Positions 17,195 through 25,478 of a DNA stretch of 64,000 bases are shown here, piece after piece. A program made the position numbers and the translations under genes. A model generated the notes under the pieces. The model had not been told where the DNA came from. It did no database searches and saw nothing but the letters and a program-made list of their open reading frames with translations. The stretch is from Paenibacillus jilunlii (lineage in GTDB: Bacteria; Bacillota; Bacilli; Paenibacillales; Paenibacillaceae). The stretch spans positions 62,001-126,000 of the forward strand of contig NZ_FNGM01000010.1 in the NCBI RefSeq assembly GCF_900102965.1. The letters run 5' to 3'. How positions within the stretch are numbered: the stretch's first letter is position 1; the number at the start of each line of letters is the position of its first letter.

Positions 17195-18400
17195 ATGACA
17201 AGCAAACAAACGATTGGAGATAAAATCAAATCTTTGCGTACAAGCAAAAGGCTCACACAGAGTGATCTGGCAGGTGGTGATATGACCAAAAGTATGCTCA
17301 GCCAAATCGAAAACGGCAGAGCACTGCCTTCCATGCGCAGTCTGCAAATTTTAGCGGCACGTCTTGGGGTGGACGCAGGCTATTTCCTTGAAGAGGAGGA
17401 AAGCGCAGATCTTACCCGCCTGGTGCACGATATGGAAGCCCAGTTCAAGCGCAAAAACTATCAGGCGATTGTATCCGCCGTTAAACCCCTAATGGACGGG
17501 AGACTTCCGATGACGGTAAATGCCGCGCGGCTGATGGGGTTCTATGTGAACGCCTGCTACTATACAGGAGCTGAGGGAGGAGAAGAGGCCATCCGGCGGG
17601 CCGTAGAGATCTATGAACGTTTCAATTTATATGTGGAAAGTGCCAAAGTTCAGTATTTGGCCTATGCCCTGCTTTTCACACAGAGCCGGTACAGCGAGAG
17701 CCTCGAACTGATCCTGCGGGTCAGGGAAGACTATGTAAGCAAAAAAACCGGCAACGATTTTTTATTCGAAATCGACCTTCACTATGCGGAAAGTGTGACT
17801 TTATCGGCGCTGGGTCAATATGATGGAAGCCGGAGGGCGGCGCTTGCGGCAATAGCCCTGTCACGGGAGGAAGGTGTGTATTATTTGACAGATCACCTAT
17901 ACCGTGTAATGTCCAACCTTGCCCTGATGTCCGGGAATCTGGAGGAGGCAGTCCTGTATCTGGATAAGGCTAAGCTCTTCGTGCAGTTTACAGAAGATGA
18001 GCAGTCCGTACAGCTTGTTCATCTGGCCGAGATCAGAATGGCTAATGCGGAGCGGCGGTATGAAGAAGCCATCAGGCTTGGGCAGAAGTATCATAGCAAG
18101 GGAACCAGGTATGAATCGAGTTGTTTCCTGCAAACCGGAATTGCCCTGTATCATTTGGGCCGGGATGAAGAAGCGCTGGCGGCTCTGTCCAAAGTTACCC
18201 TGCCGGATGATGCCTACCACCCGCTGGACCGTTCAGCTGTCTTTACTTCTTATGCCTACAAAGCCAAAATCTACGCCAGACAAGGGAAAATGGAGGAAGC
18301 ACGCCAGCAGGCGGAAATTGCTTACGAAAGGGTAAGGCAGTACCCCTCGTCGGTCTACACCCAATTCATTCAAGCAACTTACCTGGAATTGCATGCATAG
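17195..18400 (+). CDS. XRE-type regulator with TPR-rich C-terminal domain (RRNPP-like architecture)
   Basis: 401 residues. Residues ~8-65 form an XRE helix-turn-helix (IGDKIKSLRTSKRLTQSDLAG, SMLSQIENGRALPSMRSL). The remaining ~330 residues are helical with repeated ~34-residue TPR-like pairs (for example LALMSGNLEEAVLYLDKAK and ALAALSKVTLP). An N-terminal XRE domain joined to a TPR receptor domain is the architecture of RRNPP regulators (PlcR, NprR, AimR), which often bind secreted peptides; many members, however, have no known peptide. No small signal-peptide gene is visible downstream before mscL. Its divergent partner is an MFS exporter and paired palindromes lie between them. Confidence 0.8.
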   Translation: MTSKQTIGDKIKSLRTSKRLTQSDLAGGDMTKSMLSQIENGRALPSMRSLQILAARLGVDAGYFLEEEESADLTRLVHDMEAQFKRKNYQAIVSAVKPLMDGRLPMTVNAARLMGFYVNACYYTGAEGGEEAIRRAVEIYERFNLYVESAKVQYLAYALLFTQSRYSESLELILRVREDYVSKKTGNDFLFEIDLHYAESVTLSALGQYDGSRRAALAAIALSREEGVYYLTDHLYRVMSNLALMSGNLEEAVLYLDKAKLFVQFTEDEQSVQLVHLAEIRMANAERRYEEAIRLGQKYHSKGTRYESSCFLQTGIALYHLGRDEEALAALSKVTLPDDAYHPLDRSAVFTSYAYKAKIYARQGKMEEARQQAEIAYERVRQYPSSVYTQFIQATYLELHA

Positions 18401-18500
18401 GCTTTGCCGCAGGAAAAACGGCTCTGCTCTCAAGCTGCTTCTTAAATCGTCGTCAGAAATGCTATAATAACTTCAAAATTTAAATATTGGAGGAAAGCAA

Positions 18501-18902
18501 ATGTGGGAAGAATTTAAAAAATTTGCTTTGAAGGGAAATGTGCTGGATCTGGCGGTGGCGGTTGTCATTGGTGCTGCGTTCGGGAAGATCGTCTCCTCCC
18601 TGGTCACGGACATTATCATGCCGCTGGTCGGGATACTTACCGGTGGTATCGATTTGAATGGACTATCTTTTGCCTATGGAGATGCCGTAGTGAAATACGG
18701 GGTGTTTCTGCAGTCCGTTGTCGATTTCTTTATCATCGCCTTCTCGATCTTCATGGTGGTCAAGCTGGCTAACCGTTTCAAGCGCAAGGAACCCGTGAAA
18801 GTGGAGGTAGTGGAGACTCCTGCACCCGCTCCTGAAGTAGCCCTGTTAACAGAGATCCGTGATTTATTGCGTACGGACAAGCAGTCTCAAAAAGATAATT
18901 AA
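18501..18902 (+). CDS. mscL: Large-conductance mechanosensitive channel
   Basis: 133 residues with the MscL signature: amphipathic N-terminal helix (MWEEFKKFALKGNVLDLAVAVVIGAAFG), first pore helix with the Gly/Ala-rich constriction, short extracellular loop, second helix (about 70-95) and a charged cytoplasmic helix. It forms a homopentamer that opens under membrane tension to release solutes on osmotic downshock. TTGGAGG precedes the ATG. A TATAAT (18463-18468) upstream may be its -10. It stands alone. Confidence 0.95.
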   Translation: MWEEFKKFALKGNVLDLAVAVVIGAAFGKIVSSLVTDIIMPLVGILTGGIDLNGLSFAYGDAVVKYGVFLQSVVDFFIIAFSIFMVVKLANRFKRKEPVKVEVVETPAPAPEVALLTEIRDLLRTDKQSQKDN

Positions 18903-19002
18903 GTTACATAAATAAAGTTAATTTCATAAACGCACTTGCATTTCCGGTGGCAAAGTGATAATTTTGTTGTAGGCAAAACCTGAAACTAATTAAATAGATC
19001 AA

Positions 19003-19165
19003 TCCTTCAGGGCAGGGTGCAATTCCCTACCGGCGGTGATGCAACTGTGATGGGCTGAACAAGCTGATTGCACTGCTCAGTCCGCTACCCGCTTCGTATA
19101 TCATACGGACGGTGGACCCGGTGCAATTCCGGGACCGACAGTATAGTCTGGATGGAAGAAGGAGA
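19003..19165 (+). promoter_or_regulatory. FMN riboswitch controlling the rib operon
   Basis: Conserved RFN segments are present: TCAGGGCAGGGTGCAATTCC, CTACCGGCGGTGATG, the variable arm (about 19065-19110), GGTGCAATTCCGGGACCGACAG and TAGTCTGGATGGAAGAAGGAG. A terminator at 19295-19340 lies between aptamer and ribD, so FMN binding probably attenuates transcription of ribD-ribE-ribBA-ribH. Confidence 0.95.
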
Positions 19166-19294
19166 GACTTTCGTTTGTGCGTATATGCACAGACGTGCTG
19201 CAGTGTATTCAAATATTATGTGCGAACTTTCACATTTGTTCCTTTTTGACTGTGAAACGCACAGTTTTATTAGAACTGCCGTAAACTCTCGTAT

Positions 19295-19340
19295 AACCCG
19301 TCTTGAACTCCACCTGGAGATTGAGGCGGGTTTTCTGTTT
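19295..19340 (+). terminator. Riboswitch-linked terminator before ribD
   Basis: AACCCGTCTT / AGGCGGGTT stem with an inner TCCACCTGGA hairpin, followed by TTTTCTGTTTT. It is the expression platform of the FMN riboswitch. Confidence 0.8.
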
Positions 19341-19385
19341 TGAACTGGGCAAAAGCTAGAGCAGCACAACGATCGGAGGCAGGAC

Positions 19386-20486
19386 ATGGATACAATGAAT
19401 GACGAATTTTATATGTCACTCGCACTGGATATGGCGGAAAGAGCGCAAGGCCAGACCGGCATTAATCCGGTAGTCGGCTGTGTTGTCGTGAAGGATGGAG
19501 CCATGATTGGCCTCGGCACCCATCTGCAGCGGGGGACGGGCCATGCCGAAGTGCACGCGCTGAATATGGCGGCGGGCAAGGCGCAAGGGAGCACGGCTTA
19601 TGTAACTCTTGAGCCCTGCAGTCACTATGGCAAGACGCCGCCCTGCAGCCAGAGGCTGATCGATGAAGGGGTTGCCCGTGTGGTGGTGGCCTGCGAGGAC
19701 CCCAATCCCCAGGTTGCCGGGCGCGGCATAGCCATGCTGCGGGAGCAGGGAATTGAGGTTGAGGTAGGGCTGCTCCGAAGCCGGGCTCTGCGGCTGAACG
19801 AGAAATTCATCAAGTATATCCTGACCAAGCAGCCTTTTGTCACGCTGAAGAGCGCAAGTACGCTTGACGGGAAGCTGGCCACCCGGACCGGGGACAGCAA
19901 ATGGATATCCAATGGACAGGCGCGGGAGATCGTGCACACGCTGCGGCACCGCCACCAAGGAATTATGGTTGGCGTCAATACCGTGATTGCCGACAATCCT
20001 TCTTTGACCACAAGGATGGAAGTACCTGGACTGAATCCGGTCCGGATCGTGATTGACTCGACGCTGCGGATTCCGTTTGATTCTGCTGTCGTCCGTGATG
20101 GCCAGGCACCCACCATTGTCGTCACTACCGAATCTTCTGATCCTGTGAAGCGGGCGGCACTGCTCGATGCAGGGGTGCAGATCGTTGTCAGCGGCGCCGG
20201 GCCGCGGGTGGATCTCAAGGCAGCGATGACCAGTCTTGGCGGGCTGGAGATCGGTTCGATCCTGCTGGAAGGCGGCGGAACCCTGAACGGTGCCATGCTG
20301 GAGAACGGTCTTGTGGACCGTGTGGTGCTTTTCTTTGCTCCGAAGATCGTCGGGGGTGGTTCAGCTGCACCCGGAACCTTCGAATTTCCCGGTGTAGAGC
20401 TGATGCAAAGCGCGATTACACTTGAAGGATTGGAAGTGGAAGTGCTCGGGGATAATGTGTGTATCAGCGGCACGCCTATCCGCTAA
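19386..20486 (+). CDS. ribD: Bifunctional pyrimidine deaminase/reductase of riboflavin synthesis
   Basis: 366 residues. The N-terminal deaminase domain (about 1-145) carries the zinc motif HAEVHAL and PCSHYGKTPPC; the C-terminal reductase domain (about 147-366) has LKSASTLDGKLATRTGDSKWIS and the Gly-rich ILLEGGGTLNGAML. It converts the GTP-derived pyrimidine through deamination and NADPH-dependent side-chain reduction. The ATG at 19386 is six bases after GGAGG. It is first in the operon behind the FMN riboswitch; ribE starts 24 bases downstream of its stop. Confidence 0.97.
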   Translation: MDTMNDEFYMSLALDMAERAQGQTGINPVVGCVVVKDGAMIGLGTHLQRGTGHAEVHALNMAAGKAQGSTAYVTLEPCSHYGKTPPCSQRLIDEGVARVVVACEDPNPQVAGRGIAMLREQGIEVEVGLLRSRALRLNEKFIKYILTKQPFVTLKSASTLDGKLATRTGDSKWISNGQAREIVHTLRHRHQGIMVGVNTVIADNPSLTTRMEVPGLNPVRIVIDSTLRIPFDSAVVRDGQAPTIVVTTESSDPVKRAALLDAGVQIVVSGAGPRVDLKAAMTSLGGLEIGSILLEGGGTLNGAMLENGLVDRVVLFFAPKIVGGGSAAPGTFEFPGVELMQSAITLEGLEVEVLGDNVCISGTPIR

Positions 20487-20510
20487 AGCAAATATCAGGA
20501 GGCGAATCAC

Positions 20511-21179
20511 ATGTTCACAGGTTTGATTGAAGAGGTCGGAGTGCTGCGCGGGGTGACCGGCGGAGGCGAAATGATGGTGCTGAACATCGGCGCATCCCTC
20601 ATTATGGATGACTTGAAAATCGGCGACAGCGTATCGGTGAACGGCGTCTGTCTGACGGCGACTTCCATCGGCGATCACTCTTTTACCGTTGATGTCATGC
20701 CTCAGACTTACCGGAACAGCACACTGAAGGAGCTGCGCAGCGGAAGCAGAATGAACCTGGAGCGGGCCATGGCGGCCGGCGGCCGTTTTGGCGGACATAT
20801 TGTGCAGGGCCATGTCGACGGAACCGGTGAAATCCGCAGCGTCAAGCGCGACCAGAACGCGGTCGTCTTCGAGATTGCTCCGGAGCGTACATCATTGTTC
20901 AAATTCATTATTCCCAAAGGCTCCATTACCATTGACGGCATCAGCCTGACCGTGGTCGACGCTTCAGCTTCTACCTTTACCGTATCCATCATTCCCCATA
21001 CGCTCGGTGAAACGGTCCTGGCCCATAAACGGACCGGGGACCGGATCAATCTGGAATGCGATGTGCTGGGCAAGTATGTGGACCATCTCCTTAACTACGG
21101 TTCACGTGCAGGGAATGCGGAAGAAGAGAACAGCTCCCGGATCAGCCGTGATTTTCTGGCGGCGAACGGGTTTGTATAA
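20511..21179 (+). CDS. ribE: Riboflavin synthase (alpha subunit)
   Basis: 222 residues. Two lumazine-binding repeats are visible: MFTGLIEEVG...VNGVCLTAT and GGHIVQGHVDGTGEI...IDGISLTVVD. The enzyme dismutates two molecules of 6,7-dimethyl-8-ribityllumazine to riboflavin plus the pyrimidine substrate of RibH. Residues past about 205 (AEEENSSRISRDFL) form the usual flexible tail that packs the trimer. AGGAGG precedes the ATG. Second gene of the operon. Confidence 0.97.
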   Translation: MFTGLIEEVGVLRGVTGGGEMMVLNIGASLIMDDLKIGDSVSVNGVCLTATSIGDHSFTVDVMPQTYRNSTLKELRSGSRMNLERAMAAGGRFGGHIVQGHVDGTGEIRSVKRDQNAVVFEIAPERTSLFKFIIPKGSITIDGISLTVVDASASTFTVSIIPHTLGETVLAHKRTGDRINLECDVLGKYVDHLLNYGSRAGNAEEENSSRISRDFLAANGFV

Positions 21180-21243
21180 ATAATGAGCAGGCTTGCGCCT
21201 AAGCCCTGTTAAGGGTGCGTCAAGCTGCCAGGAGGTTAGAAAG

Positions 21244-22497
21244 ATGAGCCAGCCAATCAAGAACGACAGTGTCCTGGACCCGATTGAGGACGCCATTTAT
21301 GATCTGATGCGCGGCAAGGTCATTATCGTAGTGGATGATGAAGACCGCGAAAATGAAGGGGACTTCATTGCACTTGCCGAACGCTCCACACCGGAAGTGA
21401 TTAACTTCATGATTACAGAGGGGCGCGGACTGGTCTGTGTGCCGATTACGGCAGAGCGGGCGGCAGAACTGGATCTGCAGCCTATGGTTGCCCATAATAC
21501 CGACAACCATGGCACTGCTTTTACCGTATCCGTCGATCACAAAGATACCACCACAGGGATCTCAGCCGCAGAAAGATCCAAAACCATTCAAGCGCTGATG
21601 GACCCGGACGCCAAGCCCTCCGATTTCCGCAGACCGGGGCATATGTTCCCGCTGATTGCCAAAAAAGGCGGTGTGCTGCGCCGCTCCGGTCATACGGAAG
21701 CTGCTGTGGACCTGGCCCGCATGTGCGGCGCTTATCCTGCCAGTGTAATCTGCGAAGTGGTCAAGGAAGACGGGACCATGGCCCGTCTGCCGGATCTGGT
21801 GGAGATTGCGCGCAAGCATGAGCTTAAGCTGATCAGCATTAAGGATCTCATTCATTACCGCAATGAGAAGGAGCAGCTGGTCACCCGTGAGGTTTCGGTC
21901 AATTTGCCGACGGACTTCGGCGACTTTCAGACGATCGCCTATACGAATGAAGTGGATGACAAAGAGCATGTCGCTTTGGTCAAAGGCGATATTTCCGGTG
22001 AAGAGCCGGTGCTGGTCCGTGTGCATTCCGAATGCCTCACCGGCGATGTATTCCACTCCCACCGCTGCGACTGCGGCCCGCAGTTTGAAGCGGCGCTGCG
22101 CCAGATCGAAGCGGCAGGCCGGGGAGTTCTGCTGTATATGCGCCAGGAGGGCAGAGGCATCGGCCTGATCAACAAGCTCCGCGCTTACAAGCTTCAAGAG
22201 GAAGGTCTGGATACGGTCGATGCCAACCTGAAGCTGGGCTTCCCGGCAGACCTGCGCGATTATGGCATTGGTGCTCAGATTCTTAAGGATCTGGGGGTAC
22301 GCCAGATCAAGCTGATGACCAACAATCCGCGCAAGATCAAAGGACTGGAAGGCTACGGTCTCGAAGTTGTGGAGCGTGTGCCGATTCAAATGCCGGAGAA
22401 CAAGGACAATACCAAATATCTCCACACCAAGCAGGCCAAGCTGGGCCATCTGCTGACTTTTGACAACATTGAGCAAAATGAGGATTCCAAGCTGTAA
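21244..22497 (+). CDS. ribBA: Bifunctional DHBP synthase / GTP cyclohydrolase II
   Basis: 417 residues from the ATG at 21244, which follows CAGGAGG; upstream in-frame codons lack a site. The RibB half (about 1-205) has DDEDRENEGDFI and the RPGHMFPL motif and makes 3,4-dihydroxy-2-butanone-4-phosphate. The RibA half (about 206-417) has the zinc ligands of HSECLTGDVFHSHRCDCG and RQEGRGIGL, opening the GTP ring. Both precursor branches of riboflavin synthesis thus come from one fused protein, as is usual in Firmicutes. Confidence 0.97.
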   Translation: MSQPIKNDSVLDPIEDAIYDLMRGKVIIVVDDEDRENEGDFIALAERSTPEVINFMITEGRGLVCVPITAERAAELDLQPMVAHNTDNHGTAFTVSVDHKDTTTGISAAERSKTIQALMDPDAKPSDFRRPGHMFPLIAKKGGVLRRSGHTEAAVDLARMCGAYPASVICEVVKEDGTMARLPDLVEIARKHELKLISIKDLIHYRNEKEQLVTREVSVNLPTDFGDFQTIAYTNEVDDKEHVALVKGDISGEEPVLVRVHSECLTGDVFHSHRCDCGPQFEAALRQIEAAGRGVLLYMRQEGRGIGLINKLRAYKLQEEGLDTVDANLKLGFPADLRDYGIGAQILKDLGVRQIKLMTNNPRKIKGLEGYGLEVVERVPIQMPENKDNTKYLHTKQAKLGHLLTFDNIEQNEDSKL

Positions 22498-22526
22498 CAT
22501 CCATATCACTTACTAATGAAGGGTAG

Positions 22527-23003
22527 ATGAATACAATGCCGAATTATTTAGAAGGACATTTAGTATCCGAGGGACTGAAATACGGGGTAGTTGTAGGGCG
22601 TTTTAATGAGTTTATCACCAGCAAGCTGCTGTCCGGTGCGCTCGATGCGTTCAAGCGCCATGGTGTAGCTGATGATGAAGTGGATGTGGCCTGGGTGCCG
22701 GGAGTGTTCGAAATTCCTCTGATTGCCCAGAAAATGGCGGAAAGCGGCAGATACGATGCGGTAATCGCGCTGGGAACCGTCATTCGCGGATCTACAACCC
22801 ATTATGATTATGTGTGCAATGAGGTTGCCAAAGGGGTGGCGGCCATCAATCTGAAGACCGGTATTCCAACCATTTTTGGCGTAGTGACTACCGAAAATAT
22901 TGAGCAGGCCATTGAGCGCTCCGGAACCAAGGCCGGCAATAAAGGCTGGGATGCTGCGACCTCTGCCATAGAAATGGCGAACCTGAACAAGCTTTTTAAA
23001 TAA
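22527..23003 (+). CDS. ribH: 6,7-dimethyl-8-ribityllumazine synthase
   Basis: 158 residues. Motifs: VVGRFNEFITSKLL (substrate pocket), PGVFEIP, and GTVIRGSTTHYDYV with the catalytic His. It condenses the pyrimidine from RibD with dihydroxybutanone phosphate from RibB; in Bacillaceae it forms a 60-mer shell around riboflavin synthase. The ATG at 22527 follows AAGGG. Last gene of the rib operon; scpA begins 136 bases later. Confidence 0.97.
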   Translation: MNTMPNYLEGHLVSEGLKYGVVVGRFNEFITSKLLSGALDAFKRHGVADDEVDVAWVPGVFEIPLIAQKMAESGRYDAVIALGTVIRGSTTHYDYVCNEVAKGVAAINLKTGIPTIFGVVTTENIEQAIERSGTKAGNKGWDAATSAIEMANLNKLFK

Positions 23004-23138
23004 GAGACCTCTTGACGAATCTACTGAAATCGTGCTTATTTATATGTATGAGAAGAAAGCATGAACCATAAGATCTTTCTACTTGTGTAGCGCCCGTGCG
23101 GCGCTGCACTTTACTTTTTTTTGGCGGGAGGAAACCGC

Positions 23139-23930
23139 GTGACTGTATTGTACAAGCTGGAGACGTTCGAAGGTCCGCTCGATTTGCTCTTGCACTTAAT
23201 AGACAAGGCGGAAATCGACATCCAGGACATTCCGGTCAGCGAGATCACCGAGCAGTACATGGAATATCTGCGGACGATGCAGGAGCTTGAGCTGGATATC
23301 ACCAGTGAATTTTTAGTGATGGCTGCAACGCTGCTGTCGATCAAGAGCAAGCTGCTGCTGCCGAAGCCGCCGGTTATTGAAATCGAGGATTTCGAATATT
23401 ACGAGGACGACGATTATGATCCGCGTGCAGAGCTGGTTCAGCGGCTGATCGAATACCGCAAATTCAAGAGCATTGCCGTGCAGCTGCTGGATATGGAGAG
23501 TGAACGCAGCCTGATCTTCACCAAGGAGCCGGAGGATCTGGGTCCTTTTGTGCCGGCCCAGATCGATAATACGCTCAAGGGGCTGCATACTGCCGACCTG
23601 ATCGCCGCCTTCCGGAAGGCGCTGAGCAAAGCGGCTAGAAGATCCTCCTATCAGCGGATTACCCGGGATGAAATTTCCGTAAAGGACAGGATACGGGATG
23701 TATCGGCTGCACTCCAGCGTAAAGGGACAGGCGGCAGAATGCGCTTCTCAGCGCTGCTGGATGATGAGATGGCCCGGCATGAGATCGTGGTGACCTTCCT
23801 TGCCATCCTGGAGCTCATGAAGATGAAGGCGATCTTCTGCTACCAAGAGAAATTATTTGATGACATTGTAATGGAGTGGAGAGGAGGAGAAGATCTCAGT
23901 GGAATTCAAAACGCTGAAATCAATTATTGA
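23139..23930 (+). CDS. scpA: Segregation and condensation protein A (kleisin)
   Basis: 263 residues from a GTG at 23139, which is seven bases after GGGAGG. The start VTVLYKLETFEGPLDLLLHL and the segment DIPVSEITEQYMEYL are diagnostic of ScpA. It is the kleisin that joins the SMC heads and, with ScpB, forms bacterial condensin for chromosome segregation. A helical N-domain, an acidic linker (EDFEYYEDDDYDPRAE, about residues 85-100) and a winged-helix C-terminus are discernible. Its 3' end overlaps scpB by 32 bases. Confidence 0.95.
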   Translation: MTVLYKLETFEGPLDLLLHLIDKAEIDIQDIPVSEITEQYMEYLRTMQELELDITSEFLVMAATLLSIKSKLLLPKPPVIEIEDFEYYEDDDYDPRAELVQRLIEYRKFKSIAVQLLDMESERSLIFTKEPEDLGPFVPAQIDNTLKGLHTADLIAAFRKALSKAARRSSYQRITRDEISVKDRIRDVSAALQRKGTGGRMRFSALLDDEMARHEIVVTFLAILELMKMKAIFCYQEKLFDDIVMEWRGGEDLSGIQNAEINY

Positions 23931-24504
23931 AGGCCTGCTGTTCCTGTCCGGCGATGAGGGCCTGTCTGTCCGCCAGATTGCCGAGATTACGGAGCAGCGG
24001 CCGGATATTGCCGGCAAAGCGCTGCAGGAACTGAAAGAGGATTATGTGTCCCAGGAACGAGGCCTGCAGGTCGTGCAGATAGCCGGGAACTACCGTCTGG
24101 CTACGCTGCCGGACCATGCGCCTTATTTCGAAAGGCTCGCTTATTCACCTTCACGTGCATCCCTGTCCCAGGCAGCGCTGGAGACACTGGCTATCGTCGC
24201 TTACCGCCAGCCGATTACCCGTGTGGAGATTGAGGAGATCCGCGGCGTGAAGTCTGAGCGGGCCATTCATACACTGAACAACAAGGATTTGATTCATGAA
24301 GTCGGGCGTGCGGAAGCAGTAGGCCGCCCCATTCTGTACGGAACCACCAAATCGTTCCTTGAGAGTTTCGGGCTGGCCGATTTGAAGGAGCTGCCGGAGC
24401 CTTCCAACTTCGACGCCTCCTCCGACGACCTGGAAGAGGAGACACAGCTCCTGTTCAGCAAGCTGGACAGCCAGATGACCTTTGATGACACGGAGCCGGC
24501 GTAA
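23899..24504 (+). CDS. scpB: Segregation and condensation protein B
   Basis: 201 residues from a GTG at 23899 with GGAGGAG upstream. Two winged-helix domains are recognisable (KSIIEGLLFLSGDEGLSVRQIAEI; ALETLAIVAYRQPITRVEIEEIRGV), followed by an acidic tail (about 170-201). It binds ScpA as a dimer and completes the SMC-ScpAB complex. The long overlap with scpA suggests coupled translation. A terminator follows at 24527-24588. Confidence 0.95.
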   Translation: MEFKTLKSIIEGLLFLSGDEGLSVRQIAEITEQRPDIAGKALQELKEDYVSQERGLQVVQIAGNYRLATLPDHAPYFERLAYSPSRASLSQAALETLAIVAYRQPITRVEIEEIRGVKSERAIHTLNNKDLIHEVGRAEAVGRPILYGTTKSFLESFGLADLKELPEPSNFDASSDDLEEETQLLFSKLDSQMTFDDTEPA

Positions 24505-24526
24505 TCAGCCGGACGGATACTAACAG

Positions 24527-24588
24527 AAGCTCTATAGCCATTCACCTAAATGCCGCAGGCATTGTGGATGAGGCTATGGGGCTTTTTT
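24527..24588 (+). terminator. Intrinsic terminator after scpB
   Basis: AAGCTCTATAGCC / GGCTATGGGGCTT stem enclosing a smaller ATGCC/GGCAT hairpin, followed by six T. Confidence 0.8.
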
Positions 24589-24671
24589 GCTTGAGTGCGG
24601 AATTTTTTCCAGCCCTGAATGCCATACTAATTCACAGGCTCCTCATTATGGGTTGCATGGAGGTTACTTTC

Positions 24672-25394
24672 GTGACGTTATGGCTGGCAATACCCTTGGC
24701 GCTGCTGCTGTTAATGATTGTAGTGCTGCTAGTGATTCTGACTTCATACATACATTTTCATTTCCGGGTGTGCAGGCTGGGAAAGGATGACCGGATAGAA
24801 TTAGATCTGAGAGCCCTATTTGGCTTGGTCAAATTTCACTATGAGCTGCCTGCGCTCGTGTTCCAGGGAATAGAGAAGGGGATCAAAGTCAAGCTGGAAG
24901 AAAGCGGCCTTGCACCGGTGCGGACGGATCAAGATCTTGAGGAGCAAATCGACAAGCAGTCGGTTGCCGATTGGCTGAAGAATATCCGCATAGCGGTGAA
25001 GGCAACGCATGGTCTGAACAAATGGCTGAAGGATACAATGTCCCATGTCGAGATTACCAAGCTGGATTGGTCTACCGATTTCTCGATGGGCGATGCGGCA
25101 TATACGGCAACGGCAGCGGGAGCGTTCTGGGGACTGAAATGGACTCTGGCAGGGTGGATATCGAGGTTCGTCCGGCTGAAAAAATCTCCGCGGATGTTTG
25201 TTGCGCCTGTGTTCTCAGATGAGATATCCTTCTCCACGGAGGCAGTATGCGTTGGTAAGCTTTCAATGGGCTATGCCTTTTATTCAGGGCTTCGACTTTT
25301 GCGGCGGGCCTCCAAGGTACAGGGGGGGCTGCGGCACTGGAAAGCGCTCCTTAGCCGCAATCCCACGGTTTCTCCGCAGAAGGAGGCGGATTAA
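24672..25394 (+). CDS. DUF2953 (YtfI-like) membrane-anchored protein
   Basis: 240 residues from a GTG at 24672, supported by GGAGG at about 24659. One N-terminal membrane helix (about 2-28) is followed by a soluble region with the pattern DLRALFGLVKFHYELP, a central helix region and LDWSTDFSMGDAAYTATAAG, then the C-terminal SFSTEAVCVGKLSMG segment. This matches the DUF2953 family, which in Bacillus is ytfI and neighbours ytfJ. Function unknown; probably linked to sporulation by conserved neighbourhood with ytfJ, which here lies one gene away with an EndoU-type gene between them. Confidence 0.75.
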   Translation: MTLWLAIPLALLLLMIVVLLVILTSYIHFHFRVCRLGKDDRIELDLRALFGLVKFHYELPALVFQGIEKGIKVKLEESGLAPVRTDQDLEEQIDKQSVADWLKNIRIAVKATHGLNKWLKDTMSHVEITKLDWSTDFSMGDAAYTATAAGAFWGLKWTLAGWISRFVRLKKSPRMFVAPVFSDEISFSTEAVCVGKLSMGYAFYSGLRLLRRASKVQGGLRHWKALLSRNPTVSPQKEAD

Positions 25395-25478
25395 ACCGGC
25401 TGCGGCAGTGTTGAACCAAAAGGCAGCGCCGCAGAGAGTGCGGGCTGCCAGGGAATTTTTCAGGGATTGTTCCGGACA

